Below are positions 39,917 to 46,427 of a DNA stretch of 47,278 bases, piece after piece. Source of the stretch: Nitratiruptor sp. Lineage in GTDB: Bacteria > Campylobacterota > Campylobacteria > Campylobacterales > Nitratiruptoraceae. Positions within the stretch are counted from its first letter, which is position 1, and every line of letters begins with the position of its first letter. The notes under the pieces were generated by a model that worked only from the letters and a program-made list of their open reading frames with translations, was not told where the DNA came from and did not search any database. The translations under genes and the position numbers were made by a program. Where the stretch lies: assembly GCA_015494535.1 (NCBI GenBank), contig WGBC01000098.1, forward strand, positions 1 through 47,278, given 5' to 3'.

Positions 39917-40234
39917 ATGGCACAACTTGAGAGATACATGTTCTACTACATCGATACGATCTTGGAGAAGAATTTCAAAGAGTCCATCGAAGTGGCACGG
40001 CAGATGTTAGAGCTTTGCGAAGATGAGAGCGCACCAGTGATTGAGGGGCTACTGAGTGCCGCAAACTCATTAGAGTGCATCAAAATGGGAGATTTTGATA
40101 GGGTCGAGGAGCTATGGAACGCCTATGAAGAGTCCAAAAAGTTTCTCATGCCCCAAAACAGGCACTATGCGATTTTGCTAGAGACCACGCTTATAGTGGA
40201 AAATACCAAAGAAGAGATAGAGAGGATAGTATGA
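39917..40234 (+). CDS. Small helical protein of unknown function
   Basis: A 105-residue acidic, helix-rich protein (MAQLERYMFYYIDTILEKNFKESIEVARQMLEL...). Start 39917 is chosen from AAGGAGG 6 bases upstream; the frame extends to 39896 but would overlap ppk2. No catalytic motif, signal or span is visible. It overlaps the flavin reductase start by 4 bases (ATGA), so it is in the same operon. No family recognised. Confidence 0.7.
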   Translation: MAQLERYMFYYIDTILEKNFKESIEVARQMLELCEDESAPVIEGLLSAANSLECIKMGDFDRVEELWNAYEESKKFLMPQNRHYAILLETTLIVENTKEEIERIV

Positions 40235-40818
40235 TTATCGATTTTGCGCCACTTGAACTAAAAGATCGCTACAAAATCATGAGCCGCACCATCATTCCTC
40301 GTCCAATTGCGTGGATAGTAACGGAGGAAAAGGGCATCGTCAATATCGCTCCCTTTAGCTACTTCATGGCTCTTAGCTCCAATCCCCCAACCGTCATCGT
40401 CTCCATTGGACACAAAAAGGATGGCTCGCCAAAAGACACCCTCAAGCACATTAGAAACACCAAAAAGTGTACCATCTGCTTCGTCACGCCCCAAATGGCA
40501 CAGCTTATGGACGCTACAAGTGAGAGCCTACCGGAAGAGATAAGCGAAGCCGAGAAGTTTGGCATAGAGACAAAAAGAGCTTTGCAAGATTTCCCGCCTA
40601 TCATCCAAGCCTCTCCAGCGGCGTTTTTTTGCACGCTGCATCAAGAGATCGAGCTTGGAGGAAAGACAGTGCCGCTGATTTTAAAAATCGAGCACTATTT
40701 TGTGGATGATGAGCACTATCGCGAAGATTTGGCTTTTGAGTTTGCGTTTGTAGCAAGAGCTGGCAAGGAGTATAGGCTATGTGAAAAAAAGATAGATCTT
40801 GATAGAAAGGATCATTGA
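40231..40818 (+). CDS. Flavin reductase-like (FMN-binding split barrel) protein
   Basis: A 195-residue protein with the flavin-reductase-like pattern: YKIMSRTIIPRPIAWIVT (about 12-29), VNIAPFSYFMALSSNPPTVIVSIG (about 36-59) and the DTLKHIRNTKKCTICFVT block, which bind FMN. Members reduce or carry flavin, often for partner oxygenases; this longer branch with PRPIAW is usually annotated only to family level. It is coupled to the preceding small gene (4-base overlap) and to the radical-SAM gene (TGATG). Confidence 0.88.
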   Translation: MIIDFAPLELKDRYKIMSRTIIPRPIAWIVTEEKGIVNIAPFSYFMALSSNPPTVIVSIGHKKDGSPKDTLKHIRNTKKCTICFVTPQMAQLMDATSESLPEEISEAEKFGIETKRALQDFPPIIQASPAAFFCTLHQEIELGGKTVPLILKIEHYFVDDEHYREDLAFEFAFVARAGKEYRLCEKKIDLDRKDH

Positions 40819-41840
40819 TGAGCGTAACCGCCTGGATGAGCAAAAAACTTCCATCGGGCAAAATTCTTTGTGAAGCATGTGCTCATGCTTGCAAGCTAGA
40901 CGAGGGAGAGTATGGAATATGTGGCGTCAGAAAAGTTGAAAATGGCGAGCTTAAGCTCCTAGTCTATGGGAAAGCGGCGGCAGTTAATGTAGATCCGATA
41001 GAGAAAAAGCCTCTTTTTCATTTTCTACCGAATTCGCTCGTTTTCTCCATAGGTACGGTTGGATGCAATCTTAGCTGCAGCTTTTGCCAAAATTTCGAGA
41101 TTAGCCAATTCCCTCAAGAGCATGAACACAAAATTTTCGGTCACGATCTTCCACCCAAAGATGCAGTGGAACTCGCCCTCAAATATAACTCAAAATCGAT
41201 TGCTTATACTTACAATGAACCAATAGTGTGGTTCGAATACAACTATGACATAGCAAAGCTTGCCAAAGAGAAAGGTCTCAAAAACGTCTATGTCACAAGT
41301 GGGTACGAGACACGCAAAGCGATGGATAAACTCGCTCCCCTCATCGATGGAATGAATATCGATCTCAAAGCCTTTACCGATAGATTCTACAAAGAGCTCT
41401 GCGGTGCAAGGCTTAAACCGGTGCTAGAAGCAATTGAATATGCATACAAAAAAGATATTTGGATCGAAATCACCACCCTTTTCATCCCCGGACAGAACGA
41501 CAGTGAAGAGGAGATGCGCCAAATCGCCAATTTCATAGCTAGTATCGACACCGCCATCCCTTGGCACGTAAGCGGCTTCTATCCCACATACAAGATGACA
41601 GATACCAAGCCAACGCCACCCGAGACGCTACTAAAAGCCCATGAAATAGGCAAAGCAGAGGGGCTGCAATTTGTCTACGTTGGCAACTTCAACGCTCCAG
41701 AATTCGAGACCACTTATTGTCCAAATTGCGGCTTCGCGGTGATTGAACGAGCAGGCTATATCGGCAATGAAGTCAAAAATCACTTGAAAGATGGCAGATG
41801 CCCAAAATGCAACACGTTCATCCCTGGGGTGTGGCAGTAA
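40818..41840 (+). CDS. amrS: AmmeMemoRadiSam-type radical SAM enzyme
   Basis: A 340-residue radical SAM protein. An N-terminal cysteine cluster (CEACAHACKLDEGEYGICGVR) precedes the 4Fe-4S motif CNLSCSFCQNF (about 83-93), which generates the 5'-deoxyadenosyl radical. TYNEPIVWFEY and GMNIDLKAFTDRFYKELCGA are typical of AmrS/PflA-like members. A C-terminal zinc-ribbon-like pair (CPNCGFAV, CPKCNTF) completes it. The usual partners, Memo and AMMECR1 proteins, are not nearby. The reaction is not established. ATG 40818 with AAAGGA is preferred over the TTG at 40815. The end overlaps the convergent kinase gene by 23 bases. Confidence 0.93.
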   Translation: MSVTAWMSKKLPSGKILCEACAHACKLDEGEYGICGVRKVENGELKLLVYGKAAAVNVDPIEKKPLFHFLPNSLVFSIGTVGCNLSCSFCQNFEISQFPQEHEHKIFGHDLPPKDAVELALKYNSKSIAYTYNEPIVWFEYNYDIAKLAKEKGLKNVYVTSGYETRKAMDKLAPLIDGMNIDLKAFTDRFYKELCGARLKPVLEAIEYAYKKDIWIEITTLFIPGQNDSEEEMRQIANFIASIDTAIPWHVSGFYPTYKMTDTKPTPPETLLKAHEIGKAEGLQFVYVGNFNAPEFETTYCPNCGFAVIERAGYIGNEVKNHLKDGRCPKCNTFIPGVWQ

Positions 41841-43176
41841 GCTGGAAGCAAAAGCTGCTTCCTTCGCCAAACTCGCTCTCTATCTCCAATCTGGTTGCAT
41901 GCAGCTTGAGAATGTAGCTTACGATAAAAAGTCCAAGTCCCATGGAATTATCCCAGCTATTGCTGACGCGGTAGAATTTCTTGGTAATTTTCTCAATATC
42001 CCCCTCTTTGATCCCCACGCCTTGATCCCTTACACAAAATCTTCCACCCTCTACAACCACTTCAATAGGAAGCTCGGAATACTTTAGGGCATTATCGATA
42101 AGATTAGTAATTGCAATCTCAATCATCTGCCTATCCGCGTACACTTCACTCTCATGGCATTGCAGACGCACGCGCTCTCTTTTATTGGCTGGCAAAAATT
42201 CTATCACCTCTTTAGTAAGCTCGCAGAGGCAAAAACGGCTTTTATGCAGCTGTAGATTTTCATTTTCAAACTTCATGGCAAGAGCTAGCCTATCGATCAT
42301 AGCGCTAATCTTTTGGCTAGCGTCATAGATTTTTTGGATAAAACGCTGACGAAGCTTTGCTGGCATATCATTGTCTTGCAAGAGCGTTTGGGCGTAGCCG
42401 TTGATAATGGCTACCGGATTTTTAAACTCATGGCTAATTGCAGAGATAAGCTCGTTGCGCTGTTTTGCAATCTGTTTGATTTTCTTGGTGTATTTCGCTT
42501 TTTTCTCTTCCCGTTTTTGCAGTTTTTTAGCCAAAATTTGCAAATGTTTGGCAATCTGCGCAAACTCGGCGCTAAAGCTACTCGTAATTGTTTTGGCGTA
42601 CTCTTTTTCCGAGAGTGCTTCAAGGTAGGATACAATCTTATCGATTTCACCTTGGATTTTACGGCTAAGAAAATAGGAAACCACGAGGGCTATAAGCGCA
42701 AATCCCAAAAATAGCAGCAAAAAATCGAGCCAAAGCTTTAAATAACTCTCTTTGATCTCTTTTAATGGATATGCCAAGCGAATGATGCGTTCACCGCTTT
42801 TCTTGGCTACATACAAGAAGTTTTGGTGCAGCGTAGTAGAGTAGCGCTCACTCCAACCCCATCCCTGCCTCAGGGCTTGCTGCACTTCGGGTCTTAGAAG
42901 ATGGTTTTCCATCTCCTCTTTGTCAAAGCGGCTCTCTGCCAAAACCTTACCATGCAGATCTATAATGGTAATGCGGCTCTTTAGCTTGCGATCCAATACT
43001 TTGGGATCTTTGATGGAACTATTTTCAATGAGGAGGATCTCTTTTTGCAAACTATCAATAAAATTTTGGATCTCGATAGTCTTGATGCCATAGTAACTCA
43101 CTATCGAGATAAAGAGAAAAAGCGCACCAAGCAAAAGAACGAGATGCAAAAAGTAGAGTCTGCTTAACTTTAGCAT
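41818..43176 (-). CDS. Sensor histidine kinase (PhoR-type)
   Basis: A 452-residue membrane kinase. TM1 is about 8-30. An extracytoplasmic sensor spans about 31-148 (PAS/Cache-like, IIDLHGKVLAESRFDKEE), followed by TM2 at about 149-172 and a coiled linker. The H box contains His249 (SAISHEFKNPVAIING). Further boxes are NLIDNALKYS (N), VRDQGVGI (G1) and MGLGLFIVSYIL (G2), so the catalytic domain is complete. It should phosphorylate the response regulator encoded immediately upstream (7-base overlap). The signal is unknown. Confidence 0.93.
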   Translation of the reverse strand: MLKLSRLYFLHLVLLLGALFLFISIVSYYGIKTIEIQNFIDSLQKEILLIENSSIKDPKVLDRKLKSRITIIDLHGKVLAESRFDKEEMENHLLRPEVQQALRQGWGWSERYSTTLHQNFLYVAKKSGERIIRLAYPLKEIKESYLKLWLDFLLLFLGFALIALVVSYFLSRKIQGEIDKIVSYLEALSEKEYAKTITSSFSAEFAQIAKHLQILAKKLQKREEKKAKYTKKIKQIAKQRNELISAISHEFKNPVAIINGYAQTLLQDNDMPAKLRQRFIQKIYDASQKISAMIDRLALAMKFENENLQLHKSRFCLCELTKEVIEFLPANKRERVRLQCHESEVYADRQMIEIAITNLIDNALKYSELPIEVVVEGGRFCVRDQGVGIKEGDIEKITKKFYRVSNSWDNSMGLGLFIVSYILKLHATRLEIESEFGEGSSFCFQLTATPQG

Positions 43177-43832
43177 AGTTTATAGCCCACGCCGCGAACA
43201 GAAGAGATAAATCCAAAACGCTTATCAGGATCAATCTTCTCTTTGAGTCGCTTGACCGCTACATTGACGCTTCTCTCTTGCTTCATGTCACCCCACACCT
43301 CTTGAAGCAAAAAGTCGCGCGTTAATACCTGGTTTTTGTGTTTGATAAAAGTAATCAGGAGATTAAATTCAAGATTGGTCAAATGCACCTCCCTCTCTGC
43401 CACCAGCACTTTATGCGTGGCGGGATAGAGGGTGATCTCTTTATAGACTATTTTATCTTGCGTCTCTGGTTTGGTGCGCCTAAGGATCGCTTGGATGCGA
43501 AGAAGCAGCTCATTGAATGAAAAAGGCTTCGTGACATAATCGTCTGCTCCACGCAAAAAACCCTCTTCTTTATCCTTTTCGCTATCTTTTGCAGTAAGAA
43601 ATATTACGGGAATATCGTATCCCTGCCCTCGGAGCTCTTTGACAAACTCGCTTCCTTCAACGCCTGGCAAATTGCGATCGACTATGAGAAGATCGGCGCC
43701 CTCCTCCTCTAAAAACTCCTTGACTTTTTTGGTAGATAAAAAGCCTACTACCTCATACTCTTTGCTCAAGCGATACTCCAAAAGCTCTAAAAGATCGGCT
43801 TCGTCCTCTATTATGACTATTTTTGCTTGCAT
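43170..43832 (-). CDS. OmpR/PhoB-family response regulator
   Basis: A 220-residue regulator. The receiver has the acidic cluster at 9-11 (IIEDEADLL), Asp52 (LIVDRNLPGVEG), Thr80 (FLTAKD) and Lys102 (DDYVTKPFSF). The winged-helix output domain ends SVNVAVKRLKEKIDPDKRFGFISSVRGVGYKLC. A TGATAAAAT extended -10 (43847-43839) lies so close that transcription would begin at about the ATG, a leaderless layout; GAGG directly abuts the ATG. It overlaps the kinase gene by 7 bases. The stop of the haem-binding gene lies 17 bases upstream. Confidence 0.94.
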   Translation of the reverse strand: MQAKIVIIEDEADLLELLEYRLSKEYEVVGFLSTKKVKEFLEEEGADLLIVDRNLPGVEGSEFVKELRGQGYDIPVIFLTAKDSEKDKEEGFLRGADDYVTKPFSFNELLLRIQAILRRTKPETQDKIVYKEITLYPATHKVLVAEREVHLTNLEFNLLITFIKHKNQVLTRDFLLQEVWGDMKQERSVNVAVKRLKEKIDPDKRFGFISSVRGVGYKLC

Positions 43833-43838
43833 CCTCTA

Positions 43839-43847
43839 ATTTTATCA
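43839..43847 (-). promoter_or_regulatory. Extended -10 of the response-regulator gene
   Basis: Minus strand TGATAAAAT. The predicted start falls at or next to ATG 43832. It would let the regulator/kinase pair be transcribed separately from the upstream haem-binding gene. Confidence 0.45.
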
Positions 43848-43849
43848 CA

Positions 43850-44305
43850 TTAACGAATATCTACGTCAATATAGCCTTTGCCATCGCTTGCCCAGTTGCG
43901 AATGAGATCCTTTTGGCTCTTTGTAAGTTTTGCTTCAGGATGCAGCCAGAGGTATTGGGGCAGCGGCATGGCGATTACCACGCTTCTATAAATCTGCTTT
44001 TTTAGCTCCTTTTTCTGCTCATCGCTATACTCTTGCCAGATACTAAAGTTAAGCGCTTTCCTACCCTCAATCACATCGCGCCTCACTACCCACTTCATAG
44101 GCGCTACATCACTATACCATGGCCAGTTTGTCTGATTGGAGTGGCAATCGTAGCAGCTGCGTTTGAAAACCTTCATCACCTCTTTTGGCGCTTTGATCTC
44201 TTTGGCTGGATCTACAGGAGGATTGCTCTTTTCATAAGATGGTATAAACTGCATTGCAGCCAAAATGATGGCCAAAAGCCCCAAATATTGCAAAAAACTC
44301 CTCAT
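43850..44305 (-). CDS. Haem-binding domain protein (single c-type site)
   Basis: A 151-residue protein. An N-terminal hydrophobic anchor or signal (about 5-22) is followed by SCYDCHSNQTNWPWYSDVAP (about 49-68) with one CxxCH haem-attachment motif, and then MKWVVRRDVIEGRKALNFS, MPLPQYLWLHPEAKLT and SQKDLIRNWASDG, which match the Haem_bd (cytochrome P460-like neighbour) family. It is expected in the periplasm, anchored at the inner membrane, with a redox or gas-sensing role not established. It is followed by the response regulator/kinase pair on the same strand. Confidence 0.9.
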   Translation of the reverse strand: MRSFLQYLGLLAIILAAMQFIPSYEKSNPPVDPAKEIKAPKEVMKVFKRSCYDCHSNQTNWPWYSDVAPMKWVVRRDVIEGRKALNFSIWQEYSDEQKKELKKQIYRSVVIAMPLPQYLWLHPEAKLTKSQKDLIRNWASDGKGYIDVDIR

Positions 44306-44390
44306 ACTCCCCCTTTTGTAAAGTTTTTGTACAATTTTTTTTTGGCAATTAGTATATCATTATAAGATTAAAATCCATAAAGGAGTGCTG

Positions 44391-45521
44391 ATGAAAAAGA
44401 TTCTTGGGAGCCTACTCACCGCCACCATTCTTTTTGCAGCGCCAACTGCACAAGAGGTTGCCAACCAGCTAAAAGCCTTGCAAGGAGAAACTCTTAAAAA
44501 TCCTGTGGTTTTTGTCAAATATGGCAAAGATATCTTTGACTGGCTGGCTGTCACAACAGATGGTAAGTTTGCCGCCAAACTCAACGGACTCAATCCAGAT
44601 GGATCGTTCAACTACACAATCCTTGGCGATCCTGCAAAGTATGGACTTAAGCTTGATGTATCATTAGATGGTGTAAAAATTGTATCGGCTGCATCTTCCA
44701 ATCAATCTTCTGCACAAGCAAAAATCAAAACCGCCAATACTGCCATTACTACGGTCATCACCGGAATTGCTCCCGAATTTGCTCAAAGCCTTACCGCAAT
44801 AGGAGGCTTTAATGCTACTAGAGACTTGCAAGAGCCTTCTCTCACTTCACTAACCCTTACGACTTTACAACATCTTGCCAATAAACAAAATAATTTAAGA
44901 GAATTTGAACAAGAAAAGTGCCCTGGTGGCGGTACCATTACTGCAAGTGGCAATTACTCGCAAGCCGTGGCACAATTCAATCAGTGTGTCACCAATGGAT
45001 TTACCATTAATGGCACGATACGATTTTCGTTAAACGACAACTACTACTCCGCTACATACCAAAATATATCAGTCTATTCTAACGAATACAGCTATACGCT
45101 TCCTTCAGGAACACTCCATCTCACATTAGATGAATATTGGCAAGTACAAAGCTATGATCTTCAACTCGAATCTTCTATGTTTGAAGATAAAACCAAGCAT
45201 GTCACATACTACTTTAAAAATCTCCATCAAACAATCCAATTACAAAACAAAATAATCACTGCTTCTACCAATACGCAATTTAAAGCTAGCTGCCAAAACG
45301 AATGGCTAACCATTCGTACAATCTCACCTTTTCAAATCCCTCAGGGCTATAATAGTTGCCCCGTAGCTGGTATTCTCACGGCCAAAAATAGCCATGATGA
45401 CATTAAAGTCGTCTGTAACCAGGATACCAGCATAGATGTAATTGATAATCAAAGTGGCCAAAAGATAGAACACTACCCCAACTGTCACGCAATACCTAGC
45501 AACGATATCTGCGCAGAGTAG
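44391..45521 (+). CDS. Secreted cysteine-containing protein of unknown function
   Basis: A 376-residue protein with signal peptide MKKILGSLLTATILFAAP. Start 44391 follows AAAGGAG with good spacing; the GTG at 44385 is within that site. The mature part is rich in Asn, Thr, Ser and Gln, contains repeated short beta-strand-like stretches (TINGTIRFSLNDNYYSATYQN, SGTLHLTLDEYW) and has eight cysteines, mostly C-terminal (CQNEW, NSCPVAG, VVCNQD, PNCHAIPSNDIC), likely disulphide-bonded. No family recognised. It could be a periplasmic or surface protein. The gene stands alone, convergent with the SDR gene. Confidence 0.75.
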   Translation: MKKILGSLLTATILFAAPTAQEVANQLKALQGETLKNPVVFVKYGKDIFDWLAVTTDGKFAAKLNGLNPDGSFNYTILGDPAKYGLKLDVSLDGVKIVSAASSNQSSAQAKIKTANTAITTVITGIAPEFAQSLTAIGGFNATRDLQEPSLTSLTLTTLQHLANKQNNLREFEQEKCPGGGTITASGNYSQAVAQFNQCVTNGFTINGTIRFSLNDNYYSATYQNISVYSNEYSYTLPSGTLHLTLDEYWQVQSYDLQLESSMFEDKTKHVTYYFKNLHQTIQLQNKIITASTNTQFKASCQNEWLTIRTISPFQIPQGYNSCPVAGILTAKNSHDDIKVVCNQDTSIDVIDNQSGQKIEHYPNCHAIPSNDICAE

Positions 45522-45534
45522 CCCCTACTCTGCG
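45512..45534. terminator. Palindromic bidirectional stem made of two convergent gene ends
   Basis: CGCAGAGTAG (45512-45521) and CTACTCTGCG (45525-45534) pair perfectly around CCC. Each arm encodes Ala-Glu-stop for its own gene. No T tract follows on either strand, so termination strength is uncertain. Confidence 0.5.
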
Positions 45535-46217
45535 ATGTTTCTAATATCTACATACTCCCCGCTTGGAAACTCTAGCAGCTTTGCAAAATTGTCACTCAGT
45601 AGTAGTGCCGCATCCATTGGATCGAGCCTTTTTGAGTTTGCCAAACGCTCTACTACGGGAAACTTTTTGCGATCGGCATGCGTGAGGATATACTCCATCA
45701 TAGGCGTCTCGATAAGTCCAGGCGCTAAGGCCGTGAGGTGCGTATATGGCATCTCCGCCGCATAGAGGCGAATGAGCATGTTCAGAGCCGCTTTGCTAAG
45801 GCTGTAAGCGTTCCAGCCTCTTGCACCACTCACGCTTGCTCCACTGCTAATAGCTACAATCTGCTTGATGGTACGATTTTTCAAACAGTCCAAAATCACC
45901 TTGTTGGCATAAACGTTGAGGTTCATTACGGTCTCTATCTCATGGATGGAGGTCTCGCTCATATCTTTGAGCTCGCCAAGGATGCCGGCATTGAGGATGG
46001 CGAGATCGATCTCTTCCTCTGCTAAAAGTTCCTCAACCACTGGCGCGATCTTTTCCAAGCTATGAAGATTAAGGGATGCGAAACGGAGACTCTCAAACCC
46101 TTGCAAACTTTTTGGCAAAAAGCGGCTCACCGCATAGACCTCTTCGCCAGCTTCCAGATAAAGCTTAGCCAATGCCTCCCCAAGCCCGCTGCCAATACCT
46201 GTGATGAAGATTTTCAT
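45525..46217 (-). CDS. Short-chain dehydrogenase/reductase
   Basis: A 230-residue NAD(P)-dependent oxidoreductase. The dinucleotide-binding motif is TGIGSGLGEALA (about 6-17), then LAILNAGILGE (NAG motif, about 74-84), catalytic Ser in AISSGASVSG (about 122) and Tyr/Lys in YSLSK (about 137-141), followed by the APGLIETPM loop. The substrate is not predictable by eye. It is a compact 'classical' SDR. It converges on the secreted-protein gene, the stops lying in a shared 10-bp palindrome. Confidence 0.94.
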   Translation of the reverse strand: MKIFITGIGSGLGEALAKLYLEAGEEVYAVSRFLPKSLQGFESLRFASLNLHSLEKIAPVVEELLAEEEIDLAILNAGILGELKDMSETSIHEIETVMNLNVYANKVILDCLKNRTIKQIVAISSGASVSGARGWNAYSLSKAALNMLIRLYAAEMPYTHLTALAPGLIETPMMEYILTHADRKKFPVVERLANSKRLDPMDAALLLSDNFAKLLEFPSGEYVDIRNIAE

Positions 46218-46427
46218 AGTCGCTCCTTTGTATCACATCATAATGTGCAAAAAGTTTGTCGAATGAAAACTTTGCAATTGTAACTTGGAAACTTTATGAT
46301 GGCCATAGGCTAAAAAAGCGCGCTCAACCCGAAGGGCACTTGCCGTTCGCGCTTTTTAATAAAGTTTCCAAGTGTTGCTACGCAAAAATTGCAACTCGTT
46401 TGAATGAGACAAAGCTTTTTGGTTAAA
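46218..46427. other. 210-bp intergenic region holding a large nested palindrome
   Basis: No gene is seen. Left of the palindrome is a small CACAT-CATA-ATGTG stem near 46235-46248. The rest is dominated by the nested inverted repeats at 46254-46413. The PPK2 gene stop lies at its right end and the SDR start at its left. Confidence 0.6.
46254..46413. repeat. Nested inverted repeat, MITE-like or structured RNA
   Basis: Paired arms from outside in: TTTGTC (46255-46260) with GACAAA (46408-46413); TTGCAATT (46272-46279) with AATTGCAA (46387-46394); CTTGGAAACTTTAT (46284-46297) with its exact complement (46359-46372); AAAAAGCGCG (46313-46322) with CGCGCTTTTT (46348-46357). The central loop holds CCCGAAGGG and GGCACTTGCC. 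On the minus strand the core ends GCGCGC then six T, like a Rho-independent terminator for the PPK2 gene. Confidence 0.65.
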
